Below are positions 1 through 11,004 of a stretch of 64,000 nt of DNA, in pieces. This DNA comes from Canna indica. Taxonomy: Eukaryota > Streptophyta > Magnoliopsida > Zingiberales > Cannaceae. A program made the position numbers and the translations under genes. The stretch covers positions 35,692,501-35,756,500 of the forward strand of contig CP136890.1 of NCBI GenBank assembly GCA_034359265.1. Reading direction: 5' to 3'. A model generated the notes under the pieces. It had not been told where the DNA came from, ran no database searches, and saw only the letters and a program-made list of their open reading frames with translations. The stretch's first letter is position 1. Each line of letters starts with the position of its first letter.

Positions 1-149
1 TATTTTTATTGAATCCAAATGGGGGGTAATCCTTATATAACATTTATGTTTTAAATTTATTAACTTAAAGTTAATAAATATTATATAAGTAGGTTTAGCA
101 AAAACAGAACCAGAAAACGAACCAAGCAAAGAAAACTGCCTTGCTACCC

Positions 150-460
150 TGCCCAAGTTCGATCGGCCGACTGGTCAACCGATCGAAGGAGAAGGCAGTT
201 CGGTCGATCGATCGGTCGACCGAACGTTGCCAAAAATTGATAGTAGCTGCATCGATCGACCGATCGGGCGACCAGATTGCAGAACGTAAGTCACGGAGCT
301 GGCTTCAGTCGATCGAATTGGAGATCGATAAATTAGCGACACTCGGTCGACCCGTCGGTCGACCGATAAGCGTAAAAATTTCACAAAAAGCCAGCGGTCG
401 ATCAGTCGATCGATCGACGATCGATTGGACGATCGATCGGACCATCGACCGGGCGTCTGC
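150..460 (+). repeat. Self-complementary CGATCG/GGTCGACC array in F1 U3
   Basis: About 300 bp is packed with short motifs built on TCGA cores (CGATCG, GGTCGACC, GATCGATC), many of them perfect small palindromes. The array ends about 50 bp upstream of the TATA box. It translates in several frames to artificial Arg-Ser-Asp-rich peptides, which are not genes. Corresponding arrays sit in the other F1 LTRs at the same place. Confidence 0.85.
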
Positions 461-505
461 AACAGTCAAAAATATACCCGGTGACACCCTGTTTCAGCTG
501 GGGGT

Positions 506-513
506 TATAAATA
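506..513 (+). promoter_or_regulatory. TATA box of F1 5' LTR
   Basis: TATAAATA in a GC-richer setting, directly downstream of the array. It is conserved at 6210-6217 and, inverted, at 19247-19254. The likely R region starts about 30 bp downstream. The promoter role is inferred from position and conservation. Confidence 0.7.
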
Positions 514-1268
514 CCCATCCCAATCCTTATTCAAGCCTTCTAACGATGCTTCCAAGCCTAAAAGAGTGATCCTAAGCATTTCTACAAGCCTTCATTGAGC
601 AATCCTTTCAAGAACCCTAGTTTTGATCTACACATCTTGATTTAGCCTTCAAGATTTACCGATTCATCATCTCAAGGCATCAAAAAGACTAGGGAGTGTC
701 TTTTGGAGCTAAGTTCTTAGTGTTTGATTTATTGTTCCAATTGTTATTGTATTTTATTGTTTATTTCATTGAAATTGAACTTGTGTAAACCTAGGTTGCT
801 AGGTTTAATTGAGTTGGTGGTTGCCTTGGTGTTAAGGCTTAAACCCACCGTTGTAATCATAGCTTACTAGGATTAGTTGAGGTGTCCCTTAGGGTTGAGG
901 TGGAAGAGTGCTCTCGGTAAGAAGACGGAGACTTCCGGGTGTGGAAGTGCCTTAGATTGAGAGTGAGACTCTTCGAGTCAAAGTCCTCTTTGTAAGGGAA
1001 CCAACATTAATCTAGTAAAACTAAGTTTGGAAATCCTAAGCGGGGTTCTTAGGTAGTGGAGTATGCATTAGGGCCGAACCACTATTAATTTGTGTGTTAG
1101 CATTGTTATCTGTTGTTTGTGCATAATTATTTACATTGCTTCCGCATCCAATCGTAAAATTGCAATTTGCCTAAATGATTTGAGAAATGATTAAAATTGA
1201 ATTTAGACTAATTAATTTAGTTAACACACTATTCACCTCCCCTCTAGTGTTGTCATTTGTACAACAAT

Positions 1269-1280
1269 TGGTATCAGAGC
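1269..1280 (+). other. Primer-binding site (initiator Met tRNA type)
   Basis: TGGTATCAGAGC, two bases after the LTR end. This is the standard plant retrotransposon site complementary to initiator methionine tRNA, and it fixes the 5' LTR boundary. Confidence 0.92.
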
Positions 1281-1334
1281 GGGCCCGTAGCTTGAGATTT
1301 CACCATCTCTTCTACACCTTGTCTCGATCCGAGA

Positions 1335-2238
1335 ATGGCACTAGAGTTGGTAGCGTCTTCACCTCCTAGGTTCGATGACTCAAACTTTGGTCTTTGAAAA
1401 TATAGGATGTACACTTATTTAAAGACTAAAGGTTTTGGTGTCTTTAACATGTTACATTGGGAATTCATTGAACCTAAGGTTGACATGCATGCTTGGAGTG
1501 AATTAGATAAGAAAATATTTAAGTATAATGGAGATGCCATGAATTATATTCTTTGCACCTTACCAAATGACATTCTTGAAAAAGTCATGCATTGCTCTAC
1601 GGCTTTTGATTTATGGGCTAGTTTGAATATTTTATACGATCATGCTAAAATCGAAGAAATTGGTACATTTAATGAAAGTAGTGATGGCAATTGTCATTCA
1701 CCTACCCCTAATCTTGTTTTTGATGTCCATAGCTCTTCTAGTCAAAGAAGTAGCTCCAAGAGGTGAAAAAGAAAAGTAATTTGTCATGCTTGAAATGAAA
1801 AGGGGGATGTGAAGAAAAACTGCCCAAGCATAAAGAATAAAGCAAGGAAGAGGTCAAGTGCTTCCACCTCCACCTCTCACTCACTAGCTTGAAGCACCCT
1901 CTAGCCATGACTATGAAGCCACATCTAAAGTTAGCCTCATGAATGCTATTGATGAAAAATGTTACCCTTAAGAATGCTCATGTCCATCATCCTTCCCATG
2001 TCAACCATTCTATTGTTAAATATCATGTCCATGTTAAAAATAAAAAAAAAAGTTTCATGAACATTATTTTTGTTGTGGTGTCTATGGTCATGCTATTTAT
2101 GATTGTGCATTCAAGAAAAATCCAAGTGTAGCTAGGACACTTTGGATTCTTAAACCGTCTAACCCCCAAGGACCCAAAGTCATTTGGGTACCAAAAGTTT
2201 CATGCTCATTTGTAGGGGGAGCCACCACACAAGGGTAA
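1335..2238 (+). pseudogene. gag: F1 gag, degenerate
   Basis: The ATG at 1335 opens a frame beginning MALELVASSPPRFDDSNFGL. A stop at 1395-1397 falls where a Trp is expected, and the same frame continues through 1407-1763 (SELDKKIFKYNGDAMNYILC region). Two more stops follow, then a first zinc-knuckle remnant ending KKNCP near 1825. After a frame change, 2053-2238 encodes a second knuckle-like segment (FCCGVYGHAIYDC) and the VIWVPK region typical of Copia-type polyproteins. No protease or pol follows. The product would be a nucleocapsid-type Gag packaging the element RNA, but this copy cannot make it. Family assignment rests on recognition of motifs, not on a search. Confidence 0.75.
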
Positions 2239-5222
2239 TGGAAATTGAAGAGTTGAAGTTTACCAAGAAATTGAAGGAAGAATTCTTACATGGTTGCAAC
2301 TTCAAAATCTTCACCCAGTCTAGATGCCTTAGGTTTAAGAATTGGCATCTAAATCATTTGGTATCATCACATTTTCTCTAATTTATGTTTGAAGTTGGTA
2401 TTTATGATACATGCTTAAAATTGATTGATTTTCCCCGCTCTTAATATATTTCTAATGATTTTTGATTTTTGATTTTTGATTTTTCGATCTCTTCGGAGAC
2501 CTATGTAGCCTGTAATGGGCTCATGTGACCTTGCGATTTTAAATCGTAGGCTCTCATTGTGGCCTTTCGGTTTTCAATCAATAGGAAGGGTTGGAGATCA
2601 TATTTTCATTAATATTACATTTGTGATCTCTTAAAATTCATTTCGGATTCATGATAACATATTTTGAAATGAATTTCAAACTATTTAGCAAAGTGAATTT
2701 CGAAAATGATACTTAATTTTTCTCTTTGCTATTTGGCTTGGGTTGCTTGATAGTAGCTTTATTTTCATTAAATCTACTAATGGAGTCTACTTGCAAGTTC
2801 AAAATGTTAATGGAAGGCTATGCTATCTAAAAGAAAATGAAAAGTTTGGGAAAATTTTCAAGAATGAGGTATGAGTTTGATTTCGCAAAAATCTTAGTAT
2901 AATATTTGAATACCTATGTTTAAATGATTTCTCTATGCTCATGATTGATCATGTATGATAGATATTTGAATTTTCATGAGTAAGAAAAATCTTGATAACT
3001 TAGCTCATTTCATGATATCATGATATTTATGAAATCGGAGTAGGTTAAATTTTTTCTTTAGAGACTTCATTTTAGTTGAATATTGGATGAACATGTTTAG
3101 GTATGTTAATGATTAGTTATCATTTGCTTAAAATTAAAAATCCATGAGAGATTGAGCAAAGATAACTAGATCATTTTAGGGGACTTAAACTTGAAAAATT
3201 TGACCCAAGTCAACAAATGGACTTGGACACTTCATTTTAAGTCCAAACTTCATAAACATATTTAGGAATAGGTATGACATGTTTCCATGCACTTAGAACG
3301 TAAAATTTATATGGATATGGATAAAATGACATAGAGGTCATTTCATGATAAACCCTTTTGAACCAAGTTGACCTAAGTCAATAAATTTACTTAGAGGTCT
3401 CATTTTCAATCCATATTCGAGGAACATGTTTAGATTTACTCATGTTAGGTATCCATAGATTTAAGTTTGAAAAACCACGAGTAAATGATAAGATTGAAAC
3501 TTAGCAAGTTTCATGATAACTAGCTTAGTTTTGAATGAAACAATGCTAGGTTAATATCTTAACTTAAGGACATGATTTTTATTCCAAACTTGACATACAC
3601 TCATTACATGACTATTATGTGGTGTCACAAAAGTTTGAATGAAAATTGAACATGTTTTGAAAAATGGCTGAAAATTATAAAAATGCCATTGAAATTTCAG
3701 CATTTTCAGTTATTTTAGAGAAATATAGAAAAATCATTTTTAACTGATTCTTGAAACTGCACCTTCACTGAAAAATCTAGTTTGTTGTGTAAAAATTTCA
3801 AAAAAATTCATCAAGAATCTGATTTATAGTAAAATTTTGAAGTTGAATTTCAAAAATGCAAAGTATTATCCTCTTGAAATATTAATCTTTTCGATACTTT
3901 GATTTTTTGTCAAAAACTTCAAATAAAACTTGGTGCATATTATTTTGATTATGTTTCTAATATCATTCACACCATTGCTTGAGTAAAACCATTTCTAAGA
4001 ATGATTTTGATATCTCGAATGATAGTTAGAAATATATATATTTTCATTGAAATCAATATAGGTGAAAAATGAACTTAGACAATTCATTTTGAGCTCAAAC
4101 TTGACACACACATCTTAAATGATCATTCAGCGATGTTTGGAAAGTTTGAAGCAAAATTGACAACTTTTTTTAAAAAACCTGAAATTTATAAAAAATGCCC
4201 CTGGAATTTCAGGAATTTTATGAATTTATAGGGAGCTGATTTTTGACTGATAGATTCCCTGAAAAATCTAGTTTGTCCAGTTAAAGTTTTAAAAATTTTC
4301 GTCAAGAATATGATTTTATATGGATTTAAGAATTTGATTTTTGTAAACTTCAAACATACTTTGACCTAAGTCAACAAAGTGACTTAGAAATTTTCATTTT
4401 AAGCCCAAACTTGATTCATATACTTAGATTCACTTATGTTTGATGTCTAGATGCCTAAGATTGAGAAAACATGAGTAGATAGCAAAATTTGATACTTAGC
4501 ATTTTCATATTTTCAAGCATACTTTGAATGAAATCGTGCTAAGTTCATATTTTGATCAAATGATATAGTTTTCACTTCAAACTTCATACACATACTTTAG
4601 ACGACCATATCTTGGTATCTGGAAAGTTTGAATGAAATCTGAAAATATTTTGAAAAATTATATTTATTTACGAAAATGCCACTGAATTATCACTATTCTC
4701 AAGTTGCTTATTTTTCCGATACTTTAAATTTTCATTAGACTTTCAAAAGAGACTTGAAGTATGATATTTTAAATTCACTTATGGTATCCTTCTACTCATT
4801 TGATGAGAAAAATTATTTCTAAAGTGATTTTTGTCTATTTGACCGATACTTGAAAATATCGTTACTTAAGTTAATACATGATTCTAGGTTTTGGATTTCA
4901 TTTATCATTTCATGATATCATGTATGACTTAGTCTCTTATTCGATGCTTGGCTTTCATTCCTTGAGTTGAGACTTTCGCGATTTGGAAAAATCTTTTAGA
5001 GTTTCAACTTTGACTTTTGATTGAATTTTCTTGCTGTTTTTTGATTGATGTCAAAAGGGAGAGAAAAATATAGGTAAAAGAAAAGAAAATATAGGAAAAA
5101 CATGCATATAGATAGGGGGAGCTCTATTATATAAATATGCATGTTGATAGGGGGAGGAATCCCTTAGTTGATATCCTTTATGTTTTAATATATATATTTT
5201 CTTAAGGATGTTTGTCATCATC
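2239..5222 (+). repeat. Non-coding, repeat-built interior of F1 copy 1
   Basis: Nearly 3 kb of AT-rich DNA without a long open frame. It contains degenerate repeats of one theme: a GACCTAAGTCAACAAA-like stretch (about 3200, 3373, 4359), then a block beginning CCAAACTTGA (about 3587, 4090, 4580), then a GAAAAATCTAGTTTG block (3770, 4260). The segment at about 3425-3515 resembles 4415-4510, an offset near 990 bp. A corresponding inverted segment occurs in F1 copy 2 (20201-23480), so it belongs to the element. A packaging or structural RNA role is possible but unproven. Confidence 0.75.
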
Positions 5223-5235
5223 AAAAAGGGGGAGA
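5223..5235 (+). other. Polypurine tract of F1 copy 1
   Basis: AAAAAGGGGGAGA, one base before the TGTTGG start of the 3' LTR. The inverted equivalent in copy 2 is at 20201-20216. It primes plus-strand DNA synthesis in this class of element. Confidence 0.88.
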
Positions 5236-5236
5236 T

Positions 5237-6967
5237 TGTTGGCTTAAGGTTTTCAACCTTGGTCTTAATTCGGTTTTATTGAGAAATCTTTCAGGTTCCA
5301 TATCGGTTAGCGCACAACGTCCGTGATCGAAAATTGGAGAAATCAGAAAATCGGAAGAACGTTAGTCGACGCACTCGAACTCTTCAAGAAGATAGAGTTT
5401 AGGTTTAGGGTGTCTAGATATGTTGTAAATCCTCTTTATGATGCAAAGAACCCTAAAACCAATCTCGAATCCTAAAACATGAAAACTCAAAAATCGCCCT
5501 GAATTCACTAAGCCTAGGGAGCTCCTTGGAGGGCTGTATGACCTAGACATTATCTTGACATAAAAAATGACGGTAATTGTTCCTTGGGTAGAAACTAGAT
5601 AACGAGATATTTTTAAGAATTTTTTTGGAAGCTTTTAGCCTACCCATACTTGACCCGGGAAGTTAGAAAATTTCCATTTTCTGAAAATTTGTACTAGACC
5701 CCAAGAACTAGATTTTGATTCTTAAGGATTTTGATTTTTTCGATATTTTAATTAAATCCAAATGGGGGGTAATCCTTATATAACATTTATGTTTTAAAGT
5801 TATTAACACAGAACCAAAAAACAAACCAAGCAAAGAAAATTACCCTGCTGCCCTTCCCAAGTTTGGTCGACCAACTGGTCGATCGATCGAAGGAGAAGGC
5901 AGTTCGGTCGACCGACCGATCGACCGAACGTTGCAAAAAATTGGCAGTAGCTACATCGGTCGATCGATCGGTCGATCGGATTGTAGAACGCAAGTCGCGG
6001 AGCTGGCTTCGGTCGACCGATTGGTGGATCGGATTGGAGATCGATAAATTAATGACACTCAGTCGCCCCGTCGATCGACCGATCAGCGTAAAAAATTCAC
6101 AGAAAGCCAACGGTCGATCGGTCGGTCGACCGATGATCGATCGGACCATCGACCGGGCGTCTGCAACAGTCAAAAATATACCCGGTGACACCCTGTTTCA
6201 GCTGGGGGTTATAAATACCCATCCCAATCCTTATTCAAGCCTTCTAACGATGCTTCCAAGCCTAAAAGAGTGATCCTAAGCATTTCTACAATCCTTCATT
6301 GAGCAATCCTTTCAAGAACCCTAGTTTTGATCTACACATCTTGATTTAGCCTTCAAGATTTACCGATTCATCATCTCAAGGCATCAAAAAGACTAGGGAA
6401 TGTCTTATGGAGCTAAGTTCTTAGTGTTTGATTTATTGCTCCAATTGTTATTGTATTTTATTATTTATTTCATTGAAATTGAACTTGTGTAAACCTAGGT
6501 TGCTAGGTTTAATTGAGTTGGTGGTTGCCTTGGTGTTAAGGCTTAAACCCACCGTTGTAATCATAGCTTACTAGGATTAGTTGAGGTGTCCCTTAGGGTT
6601 GAGGTGGAAGAGTGCTCTCGGTAAGAAGGCGGAGACTTCCGAGTGTGAAAGTGTCTTAGATTGAGAGTGAGACTCTTCGAGTCAAAGTCATCTTTGTAAG
6701 GGAACTAACATTAATCTAGTAAAATTAAGTTTGAAAATCCTAAGCGGGGTGCTTAGGTAGTGGAGTAGGCATTGAGGCCGAACCATTATAAATTTGTGTG
6801 TTAGTATTGTTATCTGTTGTTTGTGCATAATTATTTACATTATTTTCGCATCCAATCGTAAAATTATAATTTGCCTAAACGATTTGAGAAATGATTAAAA
6901 TTAAATTTAGATTACTTATAAATTAATACAGTATTCACCGTTCTCTAATATTAGCATTTGTACACCA
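5237..6967 (+). repeat. 3' LTR of F1 copy 1 (1731 bp)
   Basis: Begins TGTTGG and ends TACACCA. The array is at about 5860-6155, with the TATA box at 6210-6217. A perfect 10-bp inverted repeat (GTTCGGTCGA at 5902-5911 against TCGACCGAAC at 5920-5929) lies in the array. The target duplication cannot be tested because the other end is outside the window. Confidence 0.9.
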
Positions 6968-7099
6968 CCAAAGAGTCATTCCAGTTCATAATAAAATATA
7001 TATGCTGTTTAATATTTGAGTAAGTCCGAACTGAATCCAATTTTAAGTTTTTAGACCGTCTGAGCGCGATTCATTGCCACCTAGTACTTACTCTGTCAT

Positions 7100-7380
7100 T
7101 GGTGCATGGTATTTTTATTAACGAAGATAAGAATCATTTTCTCCTGTACTGTAATATTGAATCTGCTCCGTTCCGGGTCGGAGGGATGGAATTGGAAGGT
7201 GTCGACCTCAATTATTTATAGCCGTTTGACGAAGAGGGCACGTGTCACGACTTGGTGGTGTCGGAGGCGGGCTCGACAGCGGTATTGTGGAACGAATCCG
7301 AGTTGGAAGGCGATGGCAATAGCACCGTCACATGTTTGCGGTAGGACTGGGCCCCAACTTAATGATCCGTCCACGTGAAG
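7100..7380 (-). promoter_or_regulatory. Candidate orphan plant promoter (two G-boxes and TATA)
   Basis: Read on the minus strand, CACGTG occurs at 7372-7377 and 7239-7244 (the latter as GACACGTGCC, an ABRE-like context). CTATAAATA follows at 7213-7221, then a C/A-rich possible leader. This arrangement is typical of ABA- or stress-responsive plant promoters. No convincing coding region follows: the next minus-strand ATG gives only 13 codons, and F1 copy 1 starts about 165 bp further on. It may be a promoter cut off from its gene. No expression evidence is available from sequence. Confidence 0.4.
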
Positions 7381-7849
7381 ATTTATTATTTATATATGTG
7401 ATTACATGTTAATTTGACTTTTGTCTTGCCCAATGCCTATTCTAAAAATCAAATTACTGTAATGTTATTGAGTATGAATCAAATAAATAAAATTCAAAAA
7501 AAAGGTTTTAAGGGAACGTTTTTTTAAATTTTTTTGAAAGAAAAAGACTTATGTGCTGCTGTCTAAATATTGGTTGATGCATTTAGCCTTAAAATAAAAT
7601 TTGATGAAATTGCACCATGATTTGTGTACTTTATCTCTCTCTCTGTTATTTATCGCATTCGAACTTCTCGTACATTACAATTTCAATTAAAATGGTAAGA
7701 TGTACTTAGGGGCAGACCCCACTCGGGGCCAAGGAGTCATTAATTCTCTATTTTTTTTTTAAATATTAAATATTAAATATAATTTAATAACAAAAAAAAG
7801 GATAAAATTATATTACTATTATTAATTTTAACTTCTTTCACTAATGTGT

Positions 7850-7920
7850 TTATAGTGTAGTAGTTAGTTATTTTATTTTTTTTGCTTATAGATCTTAGAT
7901 TCGAATCTCATCTCTTGTCT
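7850..7920 (+). repeat. tRNA-like A/B box pair (SINE or decayed tRNA remnant)
   Basis: TAGTGTAGTAGTTAG resembles a pol III A box. About 35 bp downstream, GATTCGAATCTC resembles the B box. The intervening sequence is T-rich and cannot fold as a functional tRNA. It could equally be a tRNA-like motif carried by a DNA transposon. Weak call. Confidence 0.3.
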
Positions 7921-7981
7921 TCTATATTCATTATTTATCTTTTTTCGTAATGACTAAATATAAAATTTGATTTTTTAATTA

Positions 7982-8085
7982 AAAATTTTTAAAATTTTCT
8001 CTATTAATTTCTCACATAATTTCAAAAATTTCTCTATTAGTTTATAAGCTAAATTCAAAAATTTCTCCATTAGTTTTTTACATCT
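7982..8085 (+). repeat. Short tandem repeat, about three units of 35-45 bp
   Basis: The segment AAATTTCTCTATTAGTTT recurs with variations three times in a row. No coding potential. Confidence 0.6.
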
Positions 8086-8898
8086 AAAGCTTTCATGTTG
8101 GTTTAATTTATTTTTAATATTTTTTTCTATACTATTATCCATGCTCATAGTATAAAGTTGTATGAACTTTTGTGTATGAGTTATTTAATATATGATTGAA
8201 TAATTAATTTTCTCATCAAGCATCCAAGAAAATGAATAAAAATTATGTTATATTTCATTCATGATTGTGAAATTTATTTAATTGAGAATTCAAATCTAAA
8301 ATACATCTATATTAATTATATAATACATCTTCATGATGTCAAGTTAGTTTTTACTTTTAATGTAATATTAAGTATTATTAATGCAACAAAGAGCAATTAT
8401 TTTTTTGTATGTATTTGTTGTTAATCTCTTATTAATTTTTTAGTTTTCTTCATATATCTTCATAAAGTTAGCACTCGAGATGAGTAAGACGACGATCGCA
8501 TCATAGTAGAGCTTGCTTTGGATAATTTAGATGAAATAATTTTCACAAGAGCTTTAATTATTTTTAATTTAAATATTTTAACAATATTTTTAAAATATAA
8601 AAATAGAAAAAGAAATTTGTACTATTATAACTTGTGATTTTAATTAAAAAATTTGAAGATGAAGAGTTAAAATAATATTTATTAATTTTTTATATCCTAA
8701 ATTGGGCCCCCCTCATTGAAATTTATGCGTTCTCTACTGTCTTGTACTTCTTGTGTTTTTGCTGGAAGTAAGATGTTGTTTTACACATATTCCTTCCTCC
8801 ACAATTGATTTTATATTAATTATACAAAAAAATAATTATATAATCATGTTATATATACCTTGATGTAATAAAAATAATAAGTATTTCGATCTATTAAT

Positions 8899-9112
8899 TG
8901 GACTGGACTAGTACATTTGGACCCAACCAAATTAGGCTCAAAAGTGCCCACATTAATGAACCAAACTCAAGTCAAGTCAAATGATTTAGCCCGGGAGCTC
9001 CACCCGACCATACAAGGATACTTACATCCTTATTAATTATGAGAGATTCAGCAATTACAAGCCCGACATCTTCAGGATCAGCCTCGACCCATTCTGAGCA
9101 ACATCCCACCGT
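8899..9112 (+). repeat. 5' LTR remnant of gypsy A
   Basis: Parallels 36634-36855 of the 3' LTR: GGACTGGACTAGTAC start, CTCAAGTCAAG, GCCCGACAT, then GAGCAACATCCC. The match then stops and gag starts about 30 bp later. The rest of the LTR, primer site and leader are missing, so a deletion fused the LTR to gag. Confidence 0.7.
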
Positions 9113-9141
9113 TGGGTTGACTAAATCTTATCTGCCCCGCA

Positions 9142-10190
9142 ATGGTTGGTACCCGGAGTCAGGTAAACGTTGTTGCATACACGCAACACCCTAGTAGCGC
9201 CGCACGTAGGCAACACCCTAGCGATGACGTCCCCCTGCTACTTGGAGATGCTGAAATAGTACGGAGTGACACTTCGACACCAACCAATACCTCGCCAGAA
9301 GAATCCCAGCGTATGATAAACGACCTTCAGACGGAGAACCAATGGTTAGCAGCCCAGGTCGAGATGCTGATGCGGTCCCGAGAATAACACCCAGCCAAAC
9401 ACGAGCACCATCGCTTAGAGCATGACGAAAACAATCACTCGAAAAGAAAGAGACCAGTTTCTATCCTCCAGGATGAGGTCTCTCCGTACACATCATAGGA
9501 GAGAATTGAAGGATACTAGAGTCATAGAGACCACCCCTTCTCTCCTTGTCGACTTAGGACCCTTCGCCGAGCACATCATGGTAGTCTGTCTTGCCCCCAT
9601 ATTCAAACTACCAACCACACTCTAGCCCTATGACGACACGGGTGGTTCGACCACACACTTGACGATGTTCAGGTCCATGATGCTCCTCAATTGAGCAATT
9701 GATCTCGTTCTTCGCTGAGCCTTTCCGACCTTTTCGGAGAAGGACACACTACTTTGGTTCTCTACCCTCCCACCAGGGCCTATACACACATTCGAAGAGC
9801 TCTCCCATGCCTTCACCAACCAGTTTTCCTCGTTAAGGATCTACTCCAAGACTGAAGACGCCCTCCATTACATCAAGCATGGGCAACACGAATCGTTAAG
9901 GTACTACATAAAGAAGTTCCAGGCCACAATCATGGAGATCCCGAATCTCGACCCACGCGTCGAACTATTTTCTATCAAACACGATCTAAAGCCCGGACAC
10001 TTCTCATATCAGATCGCCCTGGCAAAGCCAAAGGACATGGCCGAGTTTCAGGAGAAGGATGCAAGCCATATAGAGATGGAGGAACTCCGATAGATCAGAA
10101 AGGCCAACAGGCAAAACGCCAAAGACGCTACCAAGGACAAGAAGGGCAAGAAGCCTAGTAGAAAGGGCAAAGATAGGGATTGTCACGACT
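9142..10190 (+). pseudogene. gag: Gypsy A gag, degenerate
   Basis: Starts MVGTRSQVNVV at 9142 and runs to a stop at 9385-9387. After several disrupted stretches, a capsid-like core appears at about 9800-10090, readable as ALHYIKHGQHESLRYYIKKF, then DLKPGHFSYQIALAKP. These match the retrotransposon Gag capsid pattern of Tat-type elements as I know it. A Lys-rich tail follows (about 10090-10180). Several stops and frameshifts make it non-functional. Confidence 0.65.
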
Positions 10191-11004
10191 AGGACCACGA
10201 ACATAAGAGGGAGGTCACCATCCAGTCCTATTCCTAGGTTCGATGAGTACACTCCTCTCAACACCAGATGAGAGACCATCCTCTAGGAGATCTATCATCT
10301 GTAGTTGCTTAGACCTCCCAACACCCCAGAAAGGTCGAAACCCTCGTCTAATATCGACAAAAGCAAAAGATGTGACATCTACCGAACCTACGGACACACC
10401 ACCGAGGAGTGTGTGGTGCTCCGGGATCAAATCGAGCGCCTGATCAAAGAAGGCCACCTCGACCGCTACGTCTGTCGTAGATGAAGCCGCAACCGAGTCC
10501 GACAAAACTACGACCATCGATGTCAAAGTCCGAGAAGGACACCGCCACACCATGGCACAACAAGCAATCACGAGGACCGTAGAGCCAGACATCCAAACCA
10601 AACATCGAAATTCACGGAGTCATCGACTACATAGTAGGAGGATTCATCGAAAGAGGTGAGACGAGCTCAGTCAGAACGAAATCACTCCAAGCCATCATTA
10701 TTGCGATGCAACTCGCCATAAAGGCCACATGCGCCTACCCTGGTAATATCTTTTAGTGAAACCGATTTCTAGGGAATTGACAAAAATTTACATGACCTAT
10801 TGTTATCTCCGTAATCGCTGGTGATTTCCTTGTTGGGAAAGTCCTGGTAGACTAGAGCTTAGCTGACGTCTTGTTCTACCCGACACTCAAAAAGATGCGC
10901 ATCAGCAAAACCTCACTCTATCCTTACCACGGAGACCTCATCGGCTTCTCAAGAGACCTCATTAGTTAACAACGACATTCGGCTCCCCACTAAGAGCGAA
11001 GTCG
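10191..11004 (+). pseudogene. Gypsy A gag-pro linker region, heavily decayed
   Basis: Position between gag and the recognisable protease region makes it part of the original polyprotein. Short segments read plausibly (for example a Cys-containing stretch near 10370-10440, CDIYRTYGHTTEECVVL), suggestive of a zinc knuckle. Multiple frame changes; no confident domain otherwise. Confidence 0.45.

Larger units (their letters stand above)
1..1266 (+). repeat. 5' LTR of F1 copy 1, partial
   Basis: Matches 5745-6967 of the 3' LTR over its length. It ends in TACAACA just before the primer-binding site. By comparison with the 1731-bp 3' LTR, about 0.5 kb lies upstream of the window. It carries a CGATCG-type array at about 150-460 and a TATA box at 506-513. 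Confidence 0.88.
1..6967 (+). mobile_element. F1 LTR retrotransposon, copy 1 (gag-only, 5' end outside window)
   Basis: Both LTRs are recognisable: 1-1266 (partial) and 5237-6967. A primer-binding site lies at 1269-1280 and a purine-rich tract at 5223-5235. Between them are broken gag sequences (1335 to about 2238) and nearly 3 kb without coding capacity. I see no protease, integrase or reverse transcriptase, so the element is non-autonomous. The gag style (start of the FGLW type, two zinc-knuckle regions) is known from plant Copia-type elements, so Copia affiliation is an inference. Large stretches of the two LTRs are nearly identical (for example 481-700 against 6182-6400), which points to a fairly recent insertion despite gag stops, and hence to mobilisation in trans. 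Confidence 0.85.
7381..8898. other. AT-rich intergenic DNA
   Basis: No gene seen. A tRNA-like stretch (about 7850-7920) and a short tandem repeat (7982-8085) are listed separately. Short GC-rich patches at about 7703-7735 and 8700-8712 might be the ends of an old DNA transposon, but no convincing terminal repeat or target duplication could be fixed. Confidence 0.5.

Noticed and set aside
150..460. CRISPR-like repeat array
   Set aside because: No fixed repeat/spacer pattern, plant nuclear context, and the array lies in a retrotransposon LTR.
141..569. Open frames of 60-142 codons through the CGATCG arrays (also near 175-487, 5787-6273, 19286-19697, 22627-22842, 26432-26889, 29047-29319)
   Set aside because: They encode only Arg/Ser/Asp-rich repeats on both strands and arise from the array's composition. 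They do not keep one frame between LTR copies.
7106..7378. 90-codon plus-strand frame
   Set aside because: No recognisable domain, and it runs antisense to an apparent promoter.
7850..7920. Functional tRNA gene
   Set aside because: Only A/B-box-like pieces are present; arms cannot pair and the middle is a T run.
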